Source of the DNA: Deltaproteobacteria bacterium
GTDB lineage: Bacteria > Desulfobacterota > Desulfarculia > Adiutricales > Adiutricaceae
NCBI GenBank assembly: GCA_031257955.1
Contig: JAIRNQ010000246.1
Coordinates: 1-12,282 of the forward strand
DNA length: 12,282 nucleotides
Reading direction: 5' to 3'
Every line of letters starts with the position of its first letter. Positions within the stretch are counted from its first letter, which is position 1. Shown here in pieces: positions 6,565 to 12,282 of this stretch. The notes beneath the pieces are model-generated. The model was given only the letters and a program-made list of their open reading frames with translations. It made no database searches and was not told the DNA's origin. The position numbers and the translations under genes are program-made.

Positions 6565-7102
6565 GGAGCGCTATCAGGGCCAGGTTTACGATAATCGAAA
6601 GGCCCAAACCGATCTTTTCCCAGGTCGGCGACTTCGAGCCGCCCGAGGCCAAAGGCGGGGCCGGGGTTGGCGCCGGGGCCGACGCCGATTCTGGGGCGGC
6701 CGGATCGTTCAAGGCGGCCGGATCGGTCGCCACGCTCCCGGGGCTGACCGCTGGAGTGGGAAAAACCACCTCCAGCTCGCCCGAGGCCAAGTGGCCCTGG
6801 CCATCGTTGGCGCTGAATTTCCATAGGCCCGGGGCGTCGGGGATGAAGGCGAAGCCACCGTTTTTGTCGGTCACCCCGCTTTGGTAGGGGACTTGGTCGT
6901 CCCCCGGGGACATCAGTTCGACCTTGCTGTACTTCATGGTCGTTTGGTCGGAGTACAAAAACCGCAAAGACACGGTTTTGTCGGAGGCCTCCTGACGCCA
7001 AACCACCCCGTGGGCCAGGGCCGGCCGGCCAAAAGAGGCCCAGTCCGCCAATGGGGCGGCCAGCGTTAGACAAATGGCCACAGTTAAAAACGATTTAGTC
7101 AT
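6524..7102 (-). CDS. nikL: NikL-like membrane-anchored nickel transport accessory protein
   Basis: A 192-residue exported protein. The signal peptide ends PALA (residue 30), leaving the mature N-terminus HGVVWRQ. An Ig-like domain follows with features I associate with NikL: FLYSDQTTMKYSKVELMSP, VPYQSGVTDKNGGFAFIPD and LWKFSANDGQGH. A Pro/Ala-rich linker spans about residues 118-155, and a single C-terminal membrane helix (about 164-181) with a basic tail RRNKPK anchors it to the inner membrane facing the periplasm. NikL proteins assist NikMNOQ-type nickel importers. The exposed N-terminal histidine recalls the N-terminal His2 nickel ligand of NikM, so it may capture Ni(II). ATG at 7102 has GAGG at about 10 nt, a weakish site. 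It is the first gene of the leftward transcript, behind a promoter and terminator-bearing leader. Confidence 0.78.
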   Translation of the reverse strand: MTKSFLTVAICLTLAAPLADWASFGRPALAHGVVWRQEASDKTVSLRFLYSDQTTMKYSKVELMSPGDDQVPYQSGVTDKNGGFAFIPDAPGLWKFSANDGQGHLASGELEVVFPTPAVSPGSVATDPAALNDPAAPESASAPAPTPAPPLASGGSKSPTWEKIGLGLSIIVNLALIALLFRRNKPKVNPAS

Positions 7103-7214
7103 ACCGCCAATACCTCAATAAGGGTTACGCCGTTAGTTATTTATTAATAATAAAGCCATTGATGTAATAATCTTTAACTAAAATAAGTTGATTAAAGGGG
7201 GGAGGGATTTTGGC

Positions 7215-7256
7215 AAAAAAAATAGCCAGTTCCCCTTGGGCCAAAGGGGAACTGGC
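7215..7256 (-). terminator. Strong intrinsic terminator in the nikL leader
   Basis: A perfect 13-bp stem (arms 7225-7237 and 7244-7256, loop of 6) is followed on the - strand by TATTTTTTTT (7224-7215), a textbook Rho-independent terminator. It lies downstream of the leftward promoter at 7324-7352 and about 110 bases before the nikL ATG, so it would stop transcription before nikL unless relieved. Confidence 0.88.
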
Positions 7257-7317
7257 CTTCGTGGCATCGCTTTTTAGGTCATGGGACTAAACTTAACGTT
7301 CGGCCTTCATGACCGTT
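7257..7317 (-). ncRNA. Short structured leader RNA or small RNA before terminator
   Basis: From a predicted start near 7317 to the terminator stem at 7256, about 60 nt of RNA plus the terminator (about 100 nt in total). GGTCATG and CATGACC (7308-7314 and 7277-7283) form a 7-bp stem with a 24-nt loop, and TGGCA/TGCCA just outside could extend it if transcription starts slightly earlier. It fits no known riboswitch by eye. Either a cis attenuator of nikLK or a free small RNA is possible. Confidence 0.45.
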
Positions 7318-7323
7318 GCCAAT

Positions 7324-7352
7324 AGTATCCCAAAAAATGGCACCATTGTCAA
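7324..7352 (-). promoter_or_regulatory. Sigma-70-type promoter reading toward nikL
   Basis: On the - strand TTGACA (7352-7347, perfect -35 hexamer) is followed after 17 bases by GATACT (7329-7324, four of six matches to TATAAT). Predicted start near 7317. Spacing is optimal. No known NikR-type operator dyad was recognised around it. The same stretch resembles, in inverted orientation, the TTGACAG repeats at 5460-5574. Confidence 0.65.
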
Positions 7353-7431
7353 TACGCGTTTTTTTCGGGCCCTCACGGGCCCTTATCCCTGACCCCGGTC
7401 GGGGCGAACTCGCTTGGGAGGTTTTTCGAAA

Positions 7432-9213
7432 TTGGCCAACGCTACCGCCAGACTTTGGATTCGCCTGAGCCTTTGGCCCCGCCTTAACCTTTGGCCCTGC
7501 CTGGGCTTGGCCGCCCTGCTCGGCTTGGTTTGCCTGGCCGGCTTGGTCGGCTTGGCCGGACAGCTGGGGGCCGACGAGAGCCAGGCCGAAGCCGGCCAGG
7601 TCGAAGTCTCTGCCGCCGAGGGTGGTTCCGGCGCCGAGGGCGTATCGCCCGCCGAGGGCGTTCCGCCCGCCGGGACCGGAGGGGGAGGCGGGGCCTTGGC
7701 GCCCGAGGTGACGGAGAGCCTGGCCAGCTCGAAGGTAAACGACCGGGACGCGGCCATTGAAGCGCTTTCGGCCGATCCCTCGGACGGGACCACCGAGATT
7801 TTGCGGGCCCTTCTGGAAGGGCGGCTCATGACCGAAAGGGCGACCAAGGGTTTGTTCATACGGGACGGGGACGGCGGCTTACTGGATCTGACGACCGGCG
7901 AGCGGCTGGCCGGGGACGGGAAGAATAATCTCAGAAAGGTGGGGATAAACAACCGCCAGCGGGAGGGCTTGGTTTCGGCCATCAACAACCGGACCCTCCT
8001 TAACCCCGACCCGTCGGTCCGGAGGCGGGCGGCGGCCGGGTTGGTGGCCTCCAAAAACGTGGACCTTGGCCTCATCTCTGGGCTTCTGGAGCGGGAAACC
8101 GATCCGGTGGTGGCCAAAGGCTACCGCAAGATCCTGGCCATGGGAACCCTCCAAAATCCCGAGGCCCCGGCCGACGAAGTCGTTGCCGCTTTGGGTTTTT
8201 TGGGCGAAAACCTTACCCCCGAGGCCCGGGAATACATGAGGAACCGGGCCGGGAGCGACGAGGCCACAATCGCCGCGGCAGCCTCGGCGGCCATGGCCAG
8301 CCAAGACAGCCAGCTGGAACACATCGCTTTCTTTGAGACGGTATTTTTTGGGCTCAGCCTGGGCTCGGTTTTGGTTTTGATAGGCATCGGTTTGGCCATC
8401 ACCTTCGGGGTCATGGGGGTCATAAACATGGCCCACGGCGAGATGGTCATGCTGGGGGCCTACTCGGTCTGGGCCCTTCAGAGCCTTATGCCCGGGCAGG
8501 CGGGTCTGGCCTTAATCTTGGCCGTTCCGGTAGCCTTCGTGGCCACCGGGCTGGTGGGGGCCATCCTGGAACTCACCATTATCCGCCACCTCTACAGCCG
8601 GCCACTGGAAACCCTCTTGGCCACTTACGGGGTGAGCCTGATCTTGCAGCAGGCGGTTAAGATTTTTATTTCCTCGAACAACCGCAGCGTGGAGACCCCG
8701 GCTTTTATGAGCGGGCTTCTGTACCTTTCCGACCATCTGACGGTCACCTATAGCCGGCTCTACATAATCGGCTTTTGTTTGGTGGTTTTCCTGACGATCA
8801 ATTTGGTCATGCGCCGGACTAGGCTGGGCCTCCAGGTGCGGGCCGTAACCCAGAACCGGCCCATGGCCCAGGCCATGGGCGTCAACTCCCGGCGGGTGGA
8901 CACCTTTACCTTCGTTTTGGGATCCGGGGTGGCCGGTATGGCCGGGGTGGCCCTGAGCCAGTTGACCAACGTGGGCCCCAATCTGGGCCAGAGCTATATC
9001 GTCGATTCCTTTATGGTCGTGGTCTTCGGCGGCGTGGGTAACCTCTGGGGGACTTTCCTGGGCGGTTTAATCATCGGCATGGCCAATAAATTCATCGAAC
9101 CCATAAACGGGGCCATAATGGCCAAGATTCTCATAATGGTCGGGATAATCCTCTTTATCCAGCGCCATCCCAGCGGCCTGTTCCCCCAAAAGGGGCGGGC
9201 CGCCGCCCTGTAA
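7432..9213 (+). CDS. urtB: Urea ABC transporter permease UrtB
   Basis: First inner-membrane permease of the urea importer (LivH-like). The 593-residue protein shows the UrtB layout: an N-terminal signal/hydrophobic segment (about residues 10-45), a Glu/Ala/Gly-rich linker (about 48-82), a soluble region with HEAT-like helices (about 85-285, including DPSVRRRAAAGLVASKN) and a permease domain with about eight membrane segments from residue 295 on. Diagnostic stretches are GLAITFGVMGVINMAHGEM, ETLLATYGVSLILQQ, NRSVETP and FGGVGNLWGTFLGG. TTG at 7432 is preferred because GGGAGG (7416-7421) lies 10 nt before it; an in-frame TTG at 7414 would add six residues but lacks a good site. There is no urtA immediately upstream; the inverted nikLK cassette separates them. 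It is followed by urtC after 21 bases. The linker is longer and more repetitive than I expect for the family. Confidence 0.93.
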   Translation: MANATARLWIRLSLWPRLNLWPCLGLAALLGLVCLAGLVGLAGQLGADESQAEAGQVEVSAAEGGSGAEGVSPAEGVPPAGTGGGGGALAPEVTESLASSKVNDRDAAIEALSADPSDGTTEILRALLEGRLMTERATKGLFIRDGDGGLLDLTTGERLAGDGKNNLRKVGINNRQREGLVSAINNRTLLNPDPSVRRRAAAGLVASKNVDLGLISGLLERETDPVVAKGYRKILAMGTLQNPEAPADEVVAALGFLGENLTPEAREYMRNRAGSDEATIAAAASAAMASQDSQLEHIAFFETVFFGLSLGSVLVLIGIGLAITFGVMGVINMAHGEMVMLGAYSVWALQSLMPGQAGLALILAVPVAFVATGLVGAILELTIIRHLYSRPLETLLATYGVSLILQQAVKIFISSNNRSVETPAFMSGLLYLSDHLTVTYSRLYIIGFCLVVFLTINLVMRRTRLGLQVRAVTQNRPMAQAMGVNSRRVDTFTFVLGSGVAGMAGVALSQLTNVGPNLGQSYIVDSFMVVVFGGVGNLWGTFLGGLIIGMANKFIEPINGAIMAKILIMVGIILFIQRHPSGLFPQKGRAAAL

Positions 9214-9234
9214 GGCCGAAAGGGGAGGGCCTAA

Positions 9235-10494
9235 GTGCGGATCTTCGATTTATCGACCAAAATCTTTTGCCTGCTTCTGGTATTGGCCGTAACCTTCCTG
9301 TCGCTGGGGGTCATGGCCGATCCGGGATCGGCCTTTCACGTCCAGCCTTACACGGCCCTCATCATCGGGAAATACCTCTGTTACGCCATCCTGGCCCTCT
9401 CCATCGATCTGGTCTGGGGTTACCTGGGCATACTGAGCCTGGGCCACGGGGCATTTTTCGCCCTCGGCGGCTACGCCTTCGGCATGTACCTCATGCGCCA
9501 GATAGGGGCCAAAAGCGTCTACGCCGCCTCCGATTTGCCGGACTTCATGATCTTCATCGGCTGGGACAAGCTCCCCTGGTACTGGCTGGGCAGCCACAGT
9601 TTTCTCTTTTCATGTCTTTTGGCGGTATTGGTGCCCGGCCTTCTGGGCTTGGCCTTCGGCTGGACGGCCTTTAGGTCCAGGGTCTCCGGGGTATATTTTT
9701 CCATCATCAGCCAGGCCATGACCTACGCCCTGATGCTGGCCTTCTACCTTAACAATCTGGGCTTCGGAGGCAACAACGGCTTTACCGATTTCAAGACCAT
9801 TTTGGGCTTCGATCTGCGCTCCAACGGCATGGTCGGGACCCTCTTGGCCATTTCCGGACTGACGCTCCTACTCTCTTACCTTCTGTGCCGCTATCTGGCC
9901 GTCTCCCGGCTGGGTTTGGTGCTGGTGGCCATAAGGGACAACGAGCCCCGGGTGCGTTTTGCCGGCTACCGGGTGGAGACGGTAAAACTCTTCGTCTTTA
10001 CCCTTTCGGCCATGATGGCCGGCCTGGCCGGGGCCCTTTACGTCCCCCAGGTGGGCATAATCAACCCCAGCCTCTTCGCCCCGGTCTTTTCGGTCGAAAT
10101 GGTCGTCTGCGTGGCCCTGGGAGGGCGGGGAACCCTTTACGGGGCGGTCTTTGGGGCCATCATGGTGAACTTTTGCAAGTCCGCCCTGACCAGCGCCTAC
10201 CCCATGGCTTGGCCTTTCGTCTTGGGGGCCCTTTTCGTGGCCGTGGCCGTGTTCCTCCCCCAAGGCTTGGTCGGCCTCATCTTCCCCCAAGGCGAAAGGG
10301 CCTCCAAAAGCGCGCTCTCCCGCGCCTTTGGGCCTTTGGCCCGCCTCTTCGGCCGTCCCGGCCCGGGCGGCCCGTCCGGCCCGGCCGGCGAAGAAGATGC
10401 CGACGAGACCGATTCGGACGGCCCGGGTCCGGAGCCCCCGGCCGAGGCCGGCGGCCAGTGGGGGCCCAAGGCCGTAGGTTCCAAGGTGTTTTGA
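9235..10494 (+). CDS. urtC: Urea ABC transporter permease UrtC
   Basis: Second inner-membrane permease (LivM-like), pairing with UrtB. Of 419 residues, the first about 350 form the permease with some ten hydrophobic segments; motifs are DLVWGYLGILSLGHGAFF, FRSRVSGVYFSIISQ, the UrtC-characteristic GFGGNNGFTDFK, AIRDNEPRVRFAGY and GGRGTLYGAVFGAI. The GTG start at 9235 has AGGGGAGG ending about 6 nt upstream. The last about 65 residues are a low-complexity Gly/Pro/Glu/Asp-rich tail (including GEEDADETDSDG) not needed for the fold and probably cytoplasmic. It is 21 bases after urtB and 2 bases before the likely urtD GTG, which indicates translational coupling. Confidence 0.94.
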   Translation: MRIFDLSTKIFCLLLVLAVTFLSLGVMADPGSAFHVQPYTALIIGKYLCYAILALSIDLVWGYLGILSLGHGAFFALGGYAFGMYLMRQIGAKSVYAASDLPDFMIFIGWDKLPWYWLGSHSFLFSCLLAVLVPGLLGLAFGWTAFRSRVSGVYFSIISQAMTYALMLAFYLNNLGFGGNNGFTDFKTILGFDLRSNGMVGTLLAISGLTLLLSYLLCRYLAVSRLGLVLVAIRDNEPRVRFAGYRVETVKLFVFTLSAMMAGLAGALYVPQVGIINPSLFAPVFSVEMVVCVALGGRGTLYGAVFGAIMVNFCKSALTSAYPMAWPFVLGALFVAVAVFLPQGLVGLIFPQGERASKSALSRAFGPLARLFGRPGPGGPSGPAGEEDADETDSDGPGPEPPAEAGGQWGPKAVGSKVF

Positions 10495-10496
10495 TC

Positions 10497-11384
10497 GTGT
10501 CCGCCTTAGCCCGTAAGACCAATAACGCTTCGGTGCCCAAAAATCCGGGCCTACCCGACAACTTCGCCGAGACCGTCGACCGCGAGGCCGGTCGGGGCGG
10601 GGCCGCCCCCATCCTGAGCTGGGAGACCAAGCGCGAGAGGCGGCAAAAATATATCCTCTTTCTCGAGGACGTCTCGGTGAGTTTTGACGGTTTTAAGGCT
10701 TTGGACAACTTGACCCTTTACCTTAACGAAGGCGAGCTCAGGTGCGTGATCGGGCCCAACGGGGCCGGCAAAACGACGATGATGGACGTCATAACCGGCC
10801 ACACCCGTCCCGATTCCGGCGAGGCCTTCTTTGGGGAGAACCTAAACCTTCTGGACAAGGACGAGGTCTTCATCGCCCAGAGCGGTATTTGCCGCAAGTT
10901 CCAAAAGCCCTCGGTCTTCGAGTCCATCACCGCCGCCCAGAATTTGGTTTTGGCCATGAAGGCCCACAAGACCGTCTTCGGGACCCTGGCCGCCAAGCTA
11001 TCGCCGGAAGATAACGACTACCTGGGCCACATCCTTTCGCTGGTCCGCCTGACCGATAAGGCCGACAAATTGGCCGGGACCCTTTCCCACGGCCAGAAAC
11101 AGTGGCTGGAGATCGGCATGCTCTTGGCCCAAAAGCCCAAGATACTCCTCCTGGACGAACCGGTGGCCGGCATGACCGCCCGGGAGATCGACCGAACCAC
11201 CGAGCTTCTCCTCTCCCTGGAGGGCGAACACTCGATTATTTTGGTCGAGCACGACATGGAATTCGTCCGCTCGGTGGCCCGAACCGTCACCGTCCTCCAC
11301 CAGGGCACCGTCCTGGCCGAGGGCGACATCGATTTCGTCAGTTCCCACCCCGAGGTCATCGAAGCCTATCTGGGGGGCGCTTAG
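10497..11384 (+). CDS. urtD: Urea ABC transporter ATP-binding protein UrtD
   Basis: ATPase (LivG-like) of the urea importer. The 295-residue product has Walker A GPNGAGKTT (residues 86-94), the UrtD-typical KFQKPSVFESITAAQNL segment, signature LSHGQKQWLEIGM, Walker B ILLLDEPVAGMT and H-loop LVEHDMEFV. The LSHGQKQWLE signature separates UrtD from LivG. The GTG at 10497, two bases after the urtC stop, is preferred (AAGG at 10483-10486); a TTG at 10491 overlapping that stop is an alternative. The first about 50 residues (SALARKTNNASVPKN..., basic and polar) precede the normal start of the domain at YILFLEDVSVSF and make it longer than the usual 250 or so residues; a later start cannot be excluded, but no ATG is available. 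The frame continues open upstream inside urtC, but only as a shadow. Confidence 0.93.
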   Translation: MSALARKTNNASVPKNPGLPDNFAETVDREAGRGGAAPILSWETKRERRQKYILFLEDVSVSFDGFKALDNLTLYLNEGELRCVIGPNGAGKTTMMDVITGHTRPDSGEAFFGENLNLLDKDEVFIAQSGICRKFQKPSVFESITAAQNLVLAMKAHKTVFGTLAAKLSPEDNDYLGHILSLVRLTDKADKLAGTLSHGQKQWLEIGMLLAQKPKILLLDEPVAGMTAREIDRTTELLLSLEGEHSIILVEHDMEFVRSVARTVTVLHQGTVLAEGDIDFVSSHPEVIEAYLGGA

Positions 11385-11460
11385 GCCCCGCCCGGATAGG
11401 CTCTTCGCCGGTCCCCGTCCGGACCGACGGTTTACGTCCCAGACGACTGGGGGAGAAGAC

Positions 11461-12156
11461 ATGATCGGCGTTAGCGGCCTTAGCCAGTATTACGGCCAAA
11501 GCAACATCCTCAGAAAGGTCGATCTGTCGGTACCCAAAGGCTTGTGCACTTGCCTGATGGGCCGAAACGGCGTGGGCAAGACCACCCTCCTCAAGTGCCT
11601 GATGGGGCTATTGCCCATTAAAAAAGGCCAAGTATTCTTTCGGGGCCAGGACATAACCGACCGGAGCGCCCACTGGCGGGCCAGGCACGGGTTGGGTTAC
11701 GTGCCCCAGGGCCGACAAATCTTTCCCCTCTTAACCGTGGAGGAAAACCTTCTCCTGCCCCTCTCGGCCCGGCGGGACAAGCTGGGTAGCGTCCCCGAGA
11801 GCGTCTACGGTCTCTTTCCGGTCCTAAAGGAGATGCGGTCCCGTCGGGGCGGCGATCTCTCCGGCGGCCAACAGCAGCAGCTGGCCATCGCCCGGGCCAT
11901 GGTGCTGGAACCGGAAGTGCTCATACTCGACGAGCCGACCGAGGGCATCCAACCCAACATAGTCGCCGAGATCATCGACTTCGTTCGGGAAATGACCGAA
12001 AAGAAAGGCCTGACCGTCCTCCAGGTTGAGCAAAAGGTTCCCATTGCCCGCAAAGTCGGGCAAAACTTCGCCATCATGGAGCGGGGTAGGGTGGTGGCCA
12101 AGGGGGCCATGGCCAGCCTGGACGCCGAGACCATCAAGAATTACCTTACCGTCTAG
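11461..12156 (+). CDS. urtE: Urea ABC transporter ATP-binding protein UrtE
   Basis: Second ATPase (LivF-like), pairing with UrtD. Its 231 residues match the usual UrtE size. It has Walker A GRNGVGKTT (residues 34-42), YVPQGRQIFPLLTVEENL, signature LSGGQQQQLAIARAM, Walker B VLILDEPTEGIQPNIV and VLQVEQKV where other ABC proteins have the H-loop His-Asp; a Gln there is normal for the LivF/UrtE group. DEPTEGIQPNIV is characteristic of UrtE. ATG start with GGGGGAG at 5-nt spacing, 76 bases after urtD. It ends the urt block; a small hairpin overlaps its stop codon. Confidence 0.94.
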   Translation: MIGVSGLSQYYGQSNILRKVDLSVPKGLCTCLMGRNGVGKTTLLKCLMGLLPIKKGQVFFRGQDITDRSAHWRARHGLGYVPQGRQIFPLLTVEENLLLPLSARRDKLGSVPESVYGLFPVLKEMRSRRGGDLSGGQQQQLAIARAMVLEPEVLILDEPTEGIQPNIVAEIIDFVREMTEKKGLTVLQVEQKVPIARKVGQNFAIMERGRVVAKGAMASLDAETIKNYLTV

Positions 12157-12175
12157 CCAAGTCCCCTAACTTGGC
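12156..12175 (+). terminator. Weak hairpin at urtE stop
   Basis: GCCAAGT (12156-12162) pairs perfectly with ACTTGGC (12169-12175) around CCCCTA, starting at the last base of the TAG stop. No T-tract follows (CCCCTAGC), so intrinsic termination is doubtful and the transcript may continue rightward. The remaining bases to 12282 hold no supported gene. Confidence 0.3.
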
Positions 12176-12282
12176 CCCCTAGCTGGGACCGGTTAGTGGG
12201 CCCGCGAGCTTGGCCCAAAGATGCCATTGACTATGCCCCAGGACACCGCCCCATATCCCAGCGGCGCCAACCCCGGCCCTTT

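Larger units (their letters stand above)
7103..7431. other. Regulatory spacer between divergent nikL and urtB
   Basis: 329 bases with no gene. It holds, reading leftward, a sigma-70-like promoter, a structured leader and an intrinsic terminator (separate entries), then an AT-rich stretch (about 7135-7200) before nikL. Reading rightward toward urtB there is a GGGCCC-TCAC-GGGCCC hairpin (7368-7383) and a CCCC/GGGG stem (7393-7404), but no convincing promoter. The weak pair TTGATG-17-AATAAG near 7159-7187 is not worth a call. Confidence 0.5.

Noticed and set aside
7257..7352. NiCo or cobalamin riboswitch before nikL
   Set aside because: The leader before the terminator is too short and lacks the B12-box and NiCo conserved blocks; only an isolated GCCAC is present.
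7383..8117. Long - strand frame opposite urtB
   Set aside because: Ser/Pro/Arg-rich shadow of the GC-rich urtB coding strand; no motif or start signal.
9885..10496. Upstream extension of the urtD frame inside urtC
   Set aside because: A GC-rich shadow of urtC; UrtD homology begins only after 10640, and a coupled GTG start exists at 10497.
12221..12282. Open frame starting ATGCCATTGACT and running off the window end
   Set aside because: Only 20 codons are visible, with no Shine-Dalgarno sequence and no recognisable family; it may be the start of the next gene but cannot be supported.
1..12282. CRISPR array, tRNA or rRNA genes
   Set aside because: No regularly spaced repeat-spacer units and no tRNA or rRNA signature found by reading both strands.

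Overview
The window reads as a nickel-and-urea acquisition island of a Gram-negative bacterium. Export signals, membrane anchors and a complete urea ABC transporter (UrtABCDE) support Gram-negative. I lean towards a deltaproteobacterial (Desulfobacterota) lineage because NikK/NikL-type proteins, UrtABCDE and W-x-x-K repeat proteins co-occur there, but this placement is low confidence and rests on no marker gene.

Layout. (1) Positions 1-2915, + strand: the downstream part of a NikABCDE-type nickel ABC importer, with permease NikC and ATPases NikD and NikE; nikA and nikB would lie left of the window. (2) Positions 2916-3971: about 1 kb without an intact gene. It holds a cluster of short palindromes, an antisense remnant of a W-x-x-K repeat protein, a GC-rich 30-bp tandem repeat, a good match to a sigma-54 (-24/-12) promoter and a long leader with a 16-bp hairpin before urtA. 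(3) Positions 3972-5273, + strand: urtA, the periplasmic urea-binding protein. (4) Positions 5274-7431: an inverted (- strand) cassette encoding NikK-like (DUF4198) and NikL-like secreted proteins. It ends in an intrinsic terminator on its own strand and is bordered on the left by three 40-bp-period repeats. On the right it has a sigma-70 promoter followed by about 60 nt of leader and a strong intrinsic terminator, which looks like an attenuator, an orphan riboswitch or a small-RNA gene. (5) Positions 7432-12156, + strand: urtB, urtC, urtD and urtE, the two membrane permeases and two ATPases.

How it works together (inference). UrtA captures urea outside the inner membrane, UrtBC conduct it and UrtDE power uptake. 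Intracellular urease needs nickel, which NikBCDE and NikKL would deliver. No urease gene is in the window, so the prediction is that ureABC and the ure accessory genes lie close by. The oddest feature is architectural: the nikLK pair sits in the opposite orientation inside the urt operon, between urtA and urtB, with repeat-like sequences at its edges. The nikCDE genes are visibly more AT-rich and use TTA and TTT-type codons more freely than urtB-E, suggesting separate origins. Several local tandem duplications (57 bp at nikD/nikE, 80 bp at the nikL 3' end, 40 bp beside nikK) mark this as a plastic region.
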